The translations under genes and the position numbers were made by a program. The notes below the pieces were generated by a model that had not been told where the DNA came from, did not search any database, and worked only from the letters and a program-made list of their open reading frames with translations. Below, piece after piece: positions 37,265 to 46,557 of a stretch of 64,000 nucleotides of DNA. Position 1 is the first letter of the stretch; every line of letters starts with the position of its first letter. This DNA is from Paludibacter sp. (GTDB taxonomy: Bacteria > Bacteroidota > Bacteroidia > Bacteroidales > Paludibacteraceae). The stretch spans positions 1 to 64,000 of the forward strand of contig JANJVQ010000036.1 of assembly GCA_024710005.1 (NCBI GenBank), given 5' to 3'.

Positions 37265-39361
37265 ATGCAGCTTACTCAACTTGACATTAAATTTCTGCCC
37301 GGTGTGGGACCTAAAAAGGCCGACCTGTTGGCAAAGGAGCTGAATGTGCGTTCGGTTGATGATATGGTGCGCCACTATCCCTATAAATACATTGATCGCA
37401 GTCGTTTTTATTACCTCCACGAGATTACTGAAAACATGCCTTTTATCCAGGTAAAAGGACAAATACTCCGTTTCGATAAGGTAGGAACGGGACGTGGACA
37501 GCGATTATCCGCCATTTTTACCGATGGAAAAGATACAATTGAACTAATCTGGTTCCAGGGAATAAAATTCGTACTGGAAAAATACAAAACCGGGATAACT
37601 TACGTGGTTTTTGGTAAGCCTTCTTTTTTCAATGGAAAATTTAACATCGCCCATCCCGAAATGGATCTGCCTTCGCAGTTGCCCCCGGTAGAACAATTGG
37701 GATTACAGCCATTTTACAATACAACAGAGAAAATGAAATCCGGTTTTCTGAACTCAAAAGCGATTCAGAAAATCATGCAGGGACTGCTGCCCTATTTACA
37801 AGCCGGTGTTCCTGAAACACTTCCGGCTTATGTGCTTAAAAAATACGCGCTGATGAACCTGACGGATGCGCTCATGAATATCCATTTCCCGAAAAATGCA
37901 CATGCCCTTAACAAAGCGCGACAGCGGCTCAAGTTTGAAGAACTGTTTTACGTGCAACTGAATATCCTGCAACAAACCAAGTGGAGGGAACAAAACCTGC
38001 GAGGATTAATCATGAAAAAAGTCGGTCATTTTTTCAACACTTTTTACCATGATTACCTGCCGTTTGAACTGACCGGCGCACAAAAGAGGGTCTTAAAAGA
38101 AATTCATATTGACGTAGCCAGCGGAAAACAAATGAATCGCTTGTTGCAGGGCGATGTGGGCAGTGGGAAAACTTTAGTCGCGCTCATGTCAATTTTGATT
38201 GCAATTGATAATGGTTTTCAGGGATGTATCATGGCGCCGACAGAAATCCTGGCTAACCAGCATTTCGAAACATTAAAGGATTTTATTCGAGATCTGGGCG
38301 TAAATATTGCCTTGCTAACCGGCTCAACCCGTCCGAAAGAACGGGAAAGAATTCATGCCGCACTGCAATCGGGCGAACTACATATACTGGTTGGCACACA
38401 TGCCTTAATTGAAGATGTGGTTCAGTTCAAAAATCTAGGCTTGGTGGTCATAGACGAACAACATCGTTTCGGGGTGGAACAACGCTCTAAACTTTGGAAA
38501 AAGAATGCCCAGCCGCCACATGTGTTGGTTATGACTGCCACTCCCATCCCCCGCACCTTAGCCATGACACTTTACGGCGATTTGAGTGTTTCGGTTATCG
38601 ATGAACTTCCTCCGGGTCGCAAGCCAATTCAAACTTACCATTATTACGAAAACAAGCGGCAGGCGCTGAATGGTTTTATCTACAAACAAATACAGGCCGG
38701 TCGGCAGGTGTATGTTGTCTACCCGCTGATTGAAGAATCTGAAAAAATGGATTTGCAAAATGTAAATGATGGGTATGAATACTTCAGGGAGTTTTTCCCC
38801 GGTTTTAAAGTCAGCATGGTACACGGCAAACTGAAACCCGCGGAAAAAGACCATCAAATGCAGCTGTTTGTTTCCGGAGAAACTCAAATCATGGTGGCCA
38901 CAACAGTCATCGAAGTCGGTGTGAATGTTCCGAACGCATCCGTTATGATTATTGAAAATGCCGAAAGATTCGGACTCTCGCAACTGCACCAGCTCAGAGG
39001 TCGTGTGGGTCGCGGCGCTGAACAATCCTACTGTATTTTACTCACCGGTTACAAATTGGCGACCGAAACCCGTAAAAGAATGGAAATCCTCACCCGCACA
39101 AACGATGGTTTTGAGATTGCTGAAGCCGACTTACAACTCAGGGGCCCGGGCGACCTGGAAGGAACACAGCAAAGCGGTATTCCCTTTGAACTGAAAATTG
39201 CCAACCTGGCACAAGATGGTAAAATGCTCGAAATTGCCCGTAATTTCGCTATCGAGATACTCAATGATGACCCTAAATTGCTAAAACAGGAGAATCATAT
39301 TTTAGCTTCTCAACTTAAAAAATTAAAAACAAATGCCGTAAATTGGGGAATTATAAGTTAA
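37265..39361 (+). CDS. recG: ATP-dependent DNA helicase RecG
   Basis: The 698-residue helicase remodels stalled forks and Holliday junctions. The wedge domain fills about the first 150 residues. Helicase motif I is QGDVGSGKTLVALMS, motif II VIDEQHRFGVEQR (DExH type) and motif III TATPIPRTLAMTL, with DELPPGRKPIQTYH following. The RQLHQLRGRVGRGAEQSYC block (here QLHQLRGRVGRG) is motif VI. The C-terminal LRGPGDLEGTQQSG is the RecG-specific element. Length is normal. Confidence 0.96.
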   Translation: MQLTQLDIKFLPGVGPKKADLLAKELNVRSVDDMVRHYPYKYIDRSRFYYLHEITENMPFIQVKGQILRFDKVGTGRGQRLSAIFTDGKDTIELIWFQGIKFVLEKYKTGITYVVFGKPSFFNGKFNIAHPEMDLPSQLPPVEQLGLQPFYNTTEKMKSGFLNSKAIQKIMQGLLPYLQAGVPETLPAYVLKKYALMNLTDALMNIHFPKNAHALNKARQRLKFEELFYVQLNILQQTKWREQNLRGLIMKKVGHFFNTFYHDYLPFELTGAQKRVLKEIHIDVASGKQMNRLLQGDVGSGKTLVALMSILIAIDNGFQGCIMAPTEILANQHFETLKDFIRDLGVNIALLTGSTRPKERERIHAALQSGELHILVGTHALIEDVVQFKNLGLVVIDEQHRFGVEQRSKLWKKNAQPPHVLVMTATPIPRTLAMTLYGDLSVSVIDELPPGRKPIQTYHYYENKRQALNGFIYKQIQAGRQVYVVYPLIEESEKMDLQNVNDGYEYFREFFPGFKVSMVHGKLKPAEKDHQMQLFVSGETQIMVATTVIEVGVNVPNASVMIIENAERFGLSQLHQLRGRVGRGAEQSYCILLTGYKLATETRKRMEILTRTNDGFEIAEADLQLRGPGDLEGTQQSGIPFELKIANLAQDGKMLEIARNFAIEILNDDPKLLKQENHILASQLKKLKTNAVNWGIIS

Positions 39362-39375
39362 AAATGACGAATAGG

Positions 39376-39407
39376 TTTGGTTAACAAAGCTTATTTTTTT
39401 ATCTTTG
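39376..39407 (+). promoter_or_regulatory. Bacteroidota-type promoter for ndk
   Basis: TTTG at 39376-39379 and TATCTTTG at 39400-39407 are 20 nt apart and lie 36 nt before the ndk start, with a leader of about 33 nt. The promoter sits just after the recG stop. Confidence 0.65.
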
Positions 39408-39443
39408 GAAAGTTTTTACCTCCGCTATAAACAACTGAATATC

Positions 39444-39905
39444 ATGGAGAAAACATTAGTCATTATTAAACCCTGTACCATACAACGCGGATTAACCGGT
39501 GAAATTATCGGAAGATTTGAGAAAAAAGGACTTCAACTTTGTGGTATGAAAATGATGCAACTCTCAGAAGAAATTCTACTGGAGCATTATGCACATTTGG
39601 CTCAAAAGCCTTTTTTTAAACGCATTAAAGATTCAATGATGGTTACTCCTGTCATTGTTTGCTGTTTAAAAGGTATTGATGCGGTACGGATTGTCCGGGC
39701 CATGGCGGGTGTAACGAATGGACGTGATGCGGCTCCAGGAACAATCAGGGGGGACTATAGCGTGAGTGTACAGGAAAACATCATTCATGCATCTGATTCG
39801 CATGAAACAGCAGCTATTGAACTGAAAAGATTCTTCAAAGAGGAAGAAATTTTTGATTACACCTTGAATCAACTGAATTTTTTATACGCTAACGACGAAA
39901 TTTGA
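39444..39905 (+). CDS. ndk: Nucleoside diphosphate kinase
   Basis: The 153-residue enzyme moves phosphate between nucleoside di- and triphosphates through a phospho-His. The signature NIIHASDSHETA contains that His (the family usually has Gly where Ala stands). KTLVIIKPCTIQRGLTGEII is the N-terminal kinase start. ATG 39444 is chosen; the open frame from a TTG at 39405 would start inside the -7 box. A consensus promoter (39376-39407) supports this. Confidence 0.95.
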   Translation: MEKTLVIIKPCTIQRGLTGEIIGRFEKKGLQLCGMKMMQLSEEILLEHYAHLAQKPFFKRIKDSMMVTPVIVCCLKGIDAVRIVRAMAGVTNGRDAAPGTIRGDYSVSVQENIIHASDSHETAAIELKRFFKEEEIFDYTLNQLNFLYANDEI

Positions 39906-39927
39906 ATAAAACACGAGCAATTTTGAT

Positions 39928-40803
39928 ATGAGATTTACCCGAGGATTCCTGATTTTGATACCGGCTTTGGTTCTGTTGATTTCCAATACAGCCAATGCAA
40001 ATGACAAAGACAAAAAATTTACTTCCATAAACCTGCGGACAGACACAACAAATATTTATCAGGGATTACTCAATGATGAAACGGATGATTTGATGGAGAA
40101 CCATCCTGCTGATGATATCTATAACAACATCTGGACAAGTTCAAAATTAAATCCGTATAAAATCCCCATCGATAGTCTACCCGATTCAGTCAAAGTTGAT
40201 TTGTCGACCTTTTGTGTTCCGGTGATGGGGCACATTACTTCTCATTTCGGTCCACGCAGGTACCGCTATCATTACGGAACTGACATAAAACTAAATACCG
40301 GAGACACTGTTGTATCTTCATTTGCGGGTAAAATTCGGATCATCGATTACGACAGAAGAGGATATGGTCATTATGTCGTAATCAGGCACGACAATGGATT
40401 AGAAACGGTCTATGCTCATCTTTCTGAAATAATGGTAACACTTGATCAGGTCGTAGAGGCCGGTGAACCTATTGCACTTGGAGGAAGTACCGGAAGATCA
40501 ACAGGTCCACACCTGCATTATGAAATCCGTTTCCTGGGTAATGCCATGAATCCAGCTAAAATAATTGATTTTGCCTGTGGATCGCCTTTTGACAATGAAT
40601 ATCTGATTACCAAAAAACATTCTTTTTACTATCAGAAAGAAGTAAAAGCAATGGCTGCGGCCAAATACTACAAAATCAGAAGTGGAGATAATCTGAGTCG
40701 AATTGCGGCCAGAAATGGCACGAGTGTTAAAACCTTGTGTCGACTGAATGGTATTTCTTCAAAAAAAATATTGCGGATAGGCCAAACTATTCGTGTCAGA
40801 TAA
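39928..40803 (+). CDS. M23 peptidase with C-terminal LysM domain
   Basis: The 291-residue exported protein has a signal peptide (ISNTANAN) and an M23/LytM domain at about 95-215. The Zn ligands are seen in HYGTDIKLNTG and GPHLHYEIRF, preceded by ITSHFGPRRYRYH. Residues about 245-291 form a LysM module (YYKIRSGDNLSRIAARNG). It should cleave peptidoglycan cross-bridges in the periplasm and hold on to peptidoglycan by LysM. All catalytic residues are present. It follows ndk by 22 nt. Confidence 0.93.
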   Translation: MRFTRGFLILIPALVLLISNTANANDKDKKFTSINLRTDTTNIYQGLLNDETDDLMENHPADDIYNNIWTSSKLNPYKIPIDSLPDSVKVDLSTFCVPVMGHITSHFGPRRYRYHYGTDIKLNTGDTVVSSFAGKIRIIDYDRRGYGHYVVIRHDNGLETVYAHLSEIMVTLDQVVEAGEPIALGGSTGRSTGPHLHYEIRFLGNAMNPAKIIDFACGSPFDNEYLITKKHSFYYQKEVKAMAAAKYYKIRSGDNLSRIAARNGTSVKTLCRLNGISSKKILRIGQTIRVR

Positions 40804-40868
40804 AGCGCCCCGGAAAACAAATCACCCCTTTAATTTGTTTGGATTCTTAGCATAATAAAATTAAAATC

Positions 40869-42374
40869 ATGTTTTCCAAGAAAAATTTAGAAGACCAAAT
40901 ACTGATAATTTTCGGATCGAACGGGGACTTATCGAGGCGAAAGTTGTTACCAGCCATCTTTCAACTCTATTTAGATAATTTCCTGCCGAAGAATTTTATT
41001 GTCATTGGTACCGGAAGTAAAGAAAAAGATGAAGATGCTAATCGTGCTGATGTCAGGTCTGCCCTGCTGGAATTTGCTCCTGCAGGCGTAAAAAACGCCC
41101 CCGACAAACTTGAAAGTTTTCTGAATATGGTTTTTTATAAGAAAGTTCACAATCAAACTGAACAGGATTTTAAAGGACTGAAAGACTACATTCAAAAGCA
41201 GGCTGATGAGTTAGGGGTAAAACAAAACATCATCTATTACTTTTCTATTCCTCCATTTTTATATGAAGTAGTTGCCGCCAATCTTGTCAGATACGGACTG
41301 AATCAGGAAGAAAATGGCTGGAAACGTATTATCGTGGAGAAACCTTTCGGTTACAGCTATGCAACTGCTATCGATTTGGATAAAAAACTTCACGAAGGAT
41401 TTCACGAAGATCAGATTTACCGCATCGACCACTATCTGGGAAAGGAAACTGTCCAAAATATTATGGTTACCCGGTTCTACAATGGCTTCTTTGAACCAAT
41501 CTGGAACCGTAAATACATTGACAGAGTCGAAATTACAGCTTCTGAAAAAATCGGAGTGGGCGATCGGGGTGGTTATTACGATGGGTCTGGAGCATTGAGA
41601 GATATGATACAGAATCACCTCCTTCAGGTCCTTGCTGTTGTTGCTATGGAACCTCCGGTTATCTTCGACTCTGAATCTATCCGGAATGAAACCGTGAAGG
41701 TTTTACAAGCCTTACGTCCTATTAAAGCTGCTGACGTGCCAAATCAGGTCGTACGGGGACAATACATCGCAACACAGGTGGGAGACAAAATGAATCCCGG
41801 ATACCGGCAGGAGTTGGGTGTAAATCCAAATTCCAAAACAGAAACTTTTGTCGCCATCAAAACCTTTATCGACAACTGGAGATGGGGCGATGTACCTTTT
41901 TATATTCGTACGGGGAAACACCTTCCGGCAAGGGTCACAGAAGTGGTAATCCATTTGAAACATGCTCCTCATCAGCTCTTCAAACAACTCTGCCTGACGC
42001 ATCCCAATAACATGATTATCCTGCGAATCCATCCGGATGCGGGAATTGCTATTGATTTCGGCATGAAAATACCGGGTGCCGGCTATAAAGTGCATAACGT
42101 GAATATGGCCTTTAAATATGCCGATCTGGCTGAAAACAAGATTCCGGAAGCTTACGAAAGACTATTGCTCGACTGCATGGTTGGGGATTCAACTTTGTAT
42201 GCCCGTGCCGATGCCGTGAAAACAAGCTGGAAATTTGTCGATCCTATTATCCAGGCATGGCAGGATAACCCGGAAATCCCTTTGTATTTCTACGAGTGCA
42301 ACACCTGGGGACCCAAAGAATCAAATAATCTTTTTGAAGACAAATTTACTAAATGGAGAGAACCGGAGGAATAA
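40869..42374 (+). CDS. zwf: Glucose-6-phosphate 1-dehydrogenase
   Basis: The 501-residue enzyme oxidises glucose-6-phosphate to 6-phosphogluconolactone with NAD(P)+. The coenzyme motif is IIFGSNGDLSRRKLLPAI, and the active-site signature YRIDHYLGKETVQNIM holds the catalytic Lys and His region. Length is normal. It is followed by pgl after 66 nt, a gap that holds a repeat fragment. A gene for 6-phosphogluconate dehydrogenase, the usual partner, is not beside it. Confidence 0.96.
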   Translation: MFSKKNLEDQILIIFGSNGDLSRRKLLPAIFQLYLDNFLPKNFIVIGTGSKEKDEDANRADVRSALLEFAPAGVKNAPDKLESFLNMVFYKKVHNQTEQDFKGLKDYIQKQADELGVKQNIIYYFSIPPFLYEVVAANLVRYGLNQEENGWKRIIVEKPFGYSYATAIDLDKKLHEGFHEDQIYRIDHYLGKETVQNIMVTRFYNGFFEPIWNRKYIDRVEITASEKIGVGDRGGYYDGSGALRDMIQNHLLQVLAVVAMEPPVIFDSESIRNETVKVLQALRPIKAADVPNQVVRGQYIATQVGDKMNPGYRQELGVNPNSKTETFVAIKTFIDNWRWGDVPFYIRTGKHLPARVTEVVIHLKHAPHQLFKQLCLTHPNNMIILRIHPDAGIAIDFGMKIPGAGYKVHNVNMAFKYADLAENKIPEAYERLLLDCMVGDSTLYARADAVKTSWKFVDPIIQAWQDNPEIPLYFYECNTWGPKESNNLFEDKFTKWREPEE

Positions 42375-42403
42375 TCGGGACATGAACCACAACAAATTAT
42401 TAA

Positions 42404-42439
42404 ATAACCACATAAGTCACAGTAGTAAACATAGCTTTT
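42404..42439. repeat. Degenerate copy of the CATATAAG-type repeat
   Basis: The 36-nt segment between zwf and pgl matches the start of the 21699-21728 arm (AATAACCAYATAAGTCA core, then ARY-ACATA-AGCTTTT) over most positions. It ends directly at the pgl start codon and may affect pgl translation. Confidence 0.5.
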
Positions 42440-42440
42440 C

Positions 42441-43172
42441 ATGAAACCTGAAACACATATTTTTGATAATGCCACGCTGGCAGCACATGCGGTCGCTTTA
42501 CTTATACAGGAACTGGCGATAGCAAAACAACAACAAAATCAAATGCTAAACATCGCTGTTTCAGGTGGTTCAACGCCTAAACAATTGTTTACCTTGTTGG
42601 CTGAAGATGACTACCGGACTCAAATTCCATGGGAAGCCGTTCGTTTCTTCTGGGTGGATGAAAGATGTGTGGAACCGGCTCATCCCGAAAGTAATTTCGG
42701 CATGACTTACGACGCTTTACTCCAGTATGCTTTTGTCCCGGCTCAAAATATCTTCCGCATGAAAGGTGAAGATATTCCGGCCAATGAAGCTGTCAGATAT
42801 TCCAATTTACTCTGGAAAGAGCTCCCGGCAAGAAATGGCTTTCCTGTCTTCGATTTGATTTTATTGGGAATTGGAGATGATGGTCATACAGCTTCCATTT
42901 TTCCGGATCATATGGCGTTGCTCGAATCGGAGAAATCAGTTGATGTGGCTACCCACCCCGTAAGCGGTCAAAAAAGAATAACCCTGACCGGCAAAACAAT
43001 TAATAATGCCAATCAGGTTATCTTTTTAGTTACCGGAAAAAATAAATCCGGTATTATCTGCGAAATTATCAAAGGAACTTCTGAAGCGGAAAAATATCCT
43101 GCAGCCTATATCCGGAACTTCGCAGGAAAAGCGGCATTCTTTCTGGATACTGCCGCAGCAAGTGAACTTTAA
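42441..43172 (+). CDS. pgl: 6-phosphogluconolactonase
   Basis: The 243-residue enzyme hydrolyses 6-phosphogluconolactone, the product of Zwf. The family motifs AVSGGSTPKQLFTLL, FFWVDERCVEP and LILLGIGDDGHTASIFPDH are all present. It lies downstream of zwf in the same direction. Its stop overlaps the ackA stop on the other strand (4 nt), so the two genes converge with no room for a terminator between. Confidence 0.94.
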   Translation: MKPETHIFDNATLAAHAVALLIQELAIAKQQQNQMLNIAVSGGSTPKQLFTLLAEDDYRTQIPWEAVRFFWVDERCVEPAHPESNFGMTYDALLQYAFVPAQNIFRMKGEDIPANEAVRYSNLLWKELPARNGFPVFDLILLGIGDDGHTASIFPDHMALLESEKSVDVATHPVSGQKRITLTGKTINNANQVIFLVTGKNKSGIICEIIKGTSEAEKYPAAYIRNFAGKAAFFLDTAAASEL

Positions 43173-44368
43173 TGCTTTACAATTTCCATTGTATCAGAAG
43201 CAATCATGTATTCCTCATCAGTAGGAATTACAACTACTTTTACAGAAGAATCGGGTGTACTTAACAAAACTTCCTTGCCTCTGGAACTAGTGTTCAGTGC
43301 TTCATCGATTTTTAATCCCATATAGCTGAAGCTTTTGCACACCTTTTCACGGGTTCCGGTTTGGTTTTCTCCTACCCCTCCGGTAAACACCAATACATCA
43401 GCACCATTCAACGCAGCAAAATAAGAGCCTATGTATTTAATTATCCTGTATTCGTAGATATTCAGGGCTAATTTAGCTCTTTCATTTCCTTCTGAAATGG
43501 CTTTTTCGATATCCCGCATATCCGATGAAATCCCTGAAACCCCCAATACACCACTGTGTTTGTTGAATAGGGTAGAAACCGAAGCCGAATTAATCATTTC
43601 TTTTTCCATCAGGAATGTAACCACACCCAGGTCCACATCTCCGGAACGGGTTCCCATCATCAACCCTTCAATCGGAGTAAAGCCCATAGAGGTATCTATT
43701 GATTTTCCATTCTTAACTGCGGTGATGGAAGCTCCATTGCCGATATGTGCTGTGATAACCTTGGCTTTTTCATAATCTAAACCCAAAAATTCACAGGCGC
43801 GGCGGGATACATACCGGTGACTCGTACCGTGAAAACCATAACGACGGATTCCGTATTTTTGATACAAAGCATACGGAATACCATACATATAAGCATAATC
43901 CGGCATCGTTTGATGAAAAGCTGTATCGAAAACTGCTACCTGTGGTACATCGGGCAACAATTCACTGATAGCACGAATACCCGCTAAGTTTGGTGGATTA
44001 TGTAATGGAGCTATTTCAATGCATTCTTCGATTTTCCTGATTACTTCTTCGGTAATAAGCACGCTGCTATTGAACTTTTCTCCTCCATGTACTACCCGGT
44101 GACCTACGGCATTTATCTCTTCCATAGATTTAATCGCTCCGTGTTTCTTACTTGTCAACACACCCAGGATGTATTCAACGGCTACCTGATGCTCCAGAAT
44201 TTCTCCTTCCAGCATTACTTTCTGACCGTCTTTGCGTGTGTGCTTCAGAAATGAGCCTTTCATCCCTAACTTCTCAACTCCTCCCGAGCCTAACTCCTCG
44301 TGGGTGGTCATATCAAGCAACTTGTATTTTACCGATGAACTTCCACAATTTAATACCAATATCTTCAT
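43169..44368 (-). CDS. ackA: Acetate kinase
   Basis: The 399-residue enzyme makes ATP and acetate from acetyl phosphate. It opens with the signature LVLNCGSSSVKYKLLD, and later VAVFDTAFHQTMP and RRYGFHGTSHRYVS. It is the last gene of the pta-dehydrogenase-ackA group, 14 nt after the dehydrogenase. It gives substrate-level ATP during fermentation, fitting the anaerobic profile. Confidence 0.97.
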   Translation of the reverse strand: MKILVLNCGSSSVKYKLLDMTTHEELGSGGVEKLGMKGSFLKHTRKDGQKVMLEGEILEHQVAVEYILGVLTSKKHGAIKSMEEINAVGHRVVHGGEKFNSSVLITEEVIRKIEECIEIAPLHNPPNLAGIRAISELLPDVPQVAVFDTAFHQTMPDYAYMYGIPYALYQKYGIRRYGFHGTSHRYVSRRACEFLGLDYEKAKVITAHIGNGASITAVKNGKSIDTSMGFTPIEGLMMGTRSGDVDLGVVTFLMEKEMINSASVSTLFNKHSGVLGVSGISSDMRDIEKAISEGNERAKLALNIYEYRIIKYIGSYFAALNGADVLVFTGGVGENQTGTREKVCKSFSYMGLKIDEALNTSSRGKEVLLSTPDSSVKVVVIPTDEEYMIASDTMEIVKH

Positions 44369-44382
44369 AACTTTCTCCTCCT

Positions 44383-45339
44383 TTATTTTACAAGATTACC
44401 TGATTCATCATACACATAAAAACCTTTTCCTGTACTTACGCCGTAATTCTTGGCTCGTACCATCCTCAGTAAAATCGGCGAAGGTTTGTACTTGATATTG
44501 CCATACTCATCATACAAATTGTTGAGTAATTTCACAATCTTTTCTATTCCCATGTTATCCGCCGTACGGAAAACACCCAAATTATGCCCAAATCCAACCA
44601 TCAACACCTTATCGATATCTTCGACTGTTGAAATTCCTTCCATCAGAATCTGACAAGCTTCATTCAACTGAGTCAGAAACAACCTGATACTCACCAACCC
44701 GGCCGATTCCATTACCGAAACATACTGATGATTGATCATGCGGGCAAATTTGCTTACCTTATCAAAAGTCTCCTGTGAAGTGTGCAGCCCCGATACAATC
44801 TCCAGAATTTGCGAACCTGGCGTATTAATCATAAAATGTACCCCGATACATCTTTCCTGGTACTTCAGTTCAGAAGCAAGTTCTGTCACCACAACGGTTG
44901 TTACGTTTGAGGCAATAATCGCATCCGGTTCAAGTACATGTTCTAATTGCTGAAACACTTTCTTTCGTTCATTAACCTGACGTTCACCCGTTTGATTGTC
45001 GTAACGAATGGCTTCAATCACGAAATCGCAGTTCTGAAAATCAATGTAAGATGTAGTGCCCTGTACCCTTGAAAGAATTGCTTTTTTCTCATTCTGCGTT
45101 AAACCCCAGTTGGTTATTTTTTTATCTAATTTCTCCTCAATCCTGCTGAAAGCGTTCGCGATCTTTTCTTTGTTAGGTTCTAAAAACACAACCTCCATCC
45201 CGTTCAATGCAGCAGTTGTCGCAATTTCGCTCCCTTCGATTCCACATCCGACAACACCTATACGCGAAAACAGGGTTCTTTTCCTGTTCCGTTTGCTCAG
45301 CCCGTATCGTTCGATTGGTTCTGTAATAATTTTTGCCAT
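44383..45339 (-). CDS. Atypical 3-hydroxyacyl-CoA dehydrogenase-family protein
   Basis: The 318-residue protein has the NAD-binding motif GVVGCGIEGSEIA and the C-terminal dimer domain ending in STGKGFYVYDESG. Residues that match the HAD active site are Ser (IASNVT), His (IGVHFM) and Glu (ILEIVSG). The position of the conserved Asn in the usual GFxVNR motif reads GLVSIR, so Asn is replaced, and HFFNP is changed to HFMINTPGS. So it may not act on 3-hydroxybutyryl-CoA in the standard way. It sits between pta and ackA in one operon, which hints at a role in acyl-CoA or acyl-phosphate metabolism. Family sure, activity uncertain. Confidence 0.85.
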   Translation of the reverse strand: MAKIITEPIERYGLSKRNRKRTLFSRIGVVGCGIEGSEIATTAALNGMEVVFLEPNKEKIANAFSRIEEKLDKKITNWGLTQNEKKAILSRVQGTTSYIDFQNCDFVIEAIRYDNQTGERQVNERKKVFQQLEHVLEPDAIIASNVTTVVVTELASELKYQERCIGVHFMINTPGSQILEIVSGLHTSQETFDKVSKFARMINHQYVSVMESAGLVSIRLFLTQLNEACQILMEGISTVEDIDKVLMVGFGHNLGVFRTADNMGIEKIVKLLNNLYDEYGNIKYKPSPILLRMVRAKNYGVSTGKGFYVYDESGNLVK

Positions 45340-45388
45340 GTTATTATGTTATATTTAATTTATTCAATTCGAATGTCGTGCTTTTATG

Positions 45389-46390
45389 CTACTTTTTCAT
45401 AGCCTGATTCGCTGTAATGGCAATCATGCTCACGATATCATCCACCGAACAACCTCTCGATAAATCATTAATGGGCGCTGCCATTCCCTGAAGGATGGGG
45501 CCAACCGCCAGGGTTCCCGACAAACGTTCAACCAATTTATATCCGATATTACCTGACTGTAAATCCGGAAATACCAGTACGTTCGCCCGACCGGCAATAT
45601 TGCTGTCCGGCGCTTTGCTCTTACCTACCGAAGGTACTAACGCCGCATCTGCCTGCATTTCTCCGTCAATCTGCAAATCGGGACGCATTGATTTGGCGAT
45701 ATTCGTTGCTTCAACCACCTTATCGACAAACTCGTGCCTCGCGCTCCCTTTGGTTGAAAAACTCAACATGGCAACTTTCGGTTCAATACCGGCAATAGCT
45801 TTGGTTGTTTCAGCAGACGAAATGGCAATTTCGGCCAGTTCTTTTGCTGATGGATTTGGATTTACAGCACAATCAGCGAAAATCAATAATCCATTCTCTC
45901 CAAACTGAGGTGTTGGTGTAAACATCAGAAAGGCACCGGAAACAACCGATATTCCCGGACGGGTTTTTACAATCTGAAAAGCAGGACGCAACACGTCTCC
46001 GGTCGTATTTTGTGCTCCGGCAAGTTCTCCGTCCGCATCTCCGTTTTTAATCATCAGACAAGCCAGATACAATGGATTTTTCGCCAGTTTTACTGCTTCA
46101 TCAGGAGTCATCCCTTTGTTTTTTCTCAAATCATGAAGCAAACCGGCATACATCGGCATATTTGTATCTGTTTCCGGATCAACAATCACTGCTTCTGAAA
46201 TATAATTCAATTGCTCTGTCTGGGCAAGGGAAAAGATCTCCTCTTTATTTCCTATCAGGATAATCTTGGCAGCTTTTTTCTTTAAAATAATATCTGCAGC
46301 TTTTAAAGTCCGGATTTCAGTGCCCTCGGGTAAAACAATCCGTTGCGGATTGGCTATGGCACGTTCCATGATTTGGTTTAGTAAATTCAT
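45389..46390 (-). CDS. pta: Phosphate acetyltransferase
   Basis: The 333-residue enzyme turns acetyl-CoA into acetyl phosphate for AckA. It is the short single-domain form. Motifs include RIVLPEGTEIRTLKAADI at the N-terminus, GELAGAQNTTGDVLRPA, MLSFSTKGSARHEFVDKV and NVLVFPDLQSGNIGYKLVER. A promoter-like element is at 46460-46490, so pta should head the operon with the dehydrogenase and ackA. Confidence 0.95.
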   Translation of the reverse strand: MNLLNQIMERAIANPQRIVLPEGTEIRTLKAADIILKKKAAKIILIGNKEEIFSLAQTEQLNYISEAVIVDPETDTNMPMYAGLLHDLRKNKGMTPDEAVKLAKNPLYLACLMIKNGDADGELAGAQNTTGDVLRPAFQIVKTRPGISVVSGAFLMFTPTPQFGENGLLIFADCAVNPNPSAKELAEIAISSAETTKAIAGIEPKVAMLSFSTKGSARHEFVDKVVEATNIAKSMRPDLQIDGEMQADAALVPSVGKSKAPDSNIAGRANVLVFPDLQSGNIGYKLVERLSGTLAVGPILQGMAAPINDLSRGCSVDDIVSMIAITANQAMKK

Positions 46391-46459
46391 TGTTCTCTGA
46401 TGTATTTTGTTCTGTGGTTTTGACGTTTTGAAAGTATAAAAAATCTCTGAAATAGACTA

Positions 46460-46490
46460 CAAAAGTACGAATATTTCGCAAAATTGCAAT
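46460..46490 (-). promoter_or_regulatory. Likely promoter for the pta operon
   Basis: On the minus strand ATTG (3 of 4 to TTTG) at 46487-46490, a 19-nt spacer, and TACTTTTG at 46460-46467 fit the consensus. The leader would be about 65 nt. Confidence 0.55.
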
Positions 46491-46557
46491 GTAGAGATTG
46501 CAAAATATGCTAATTATTTGTTTATTTGACAAATAACACACAAAAAATATCAGTTTT

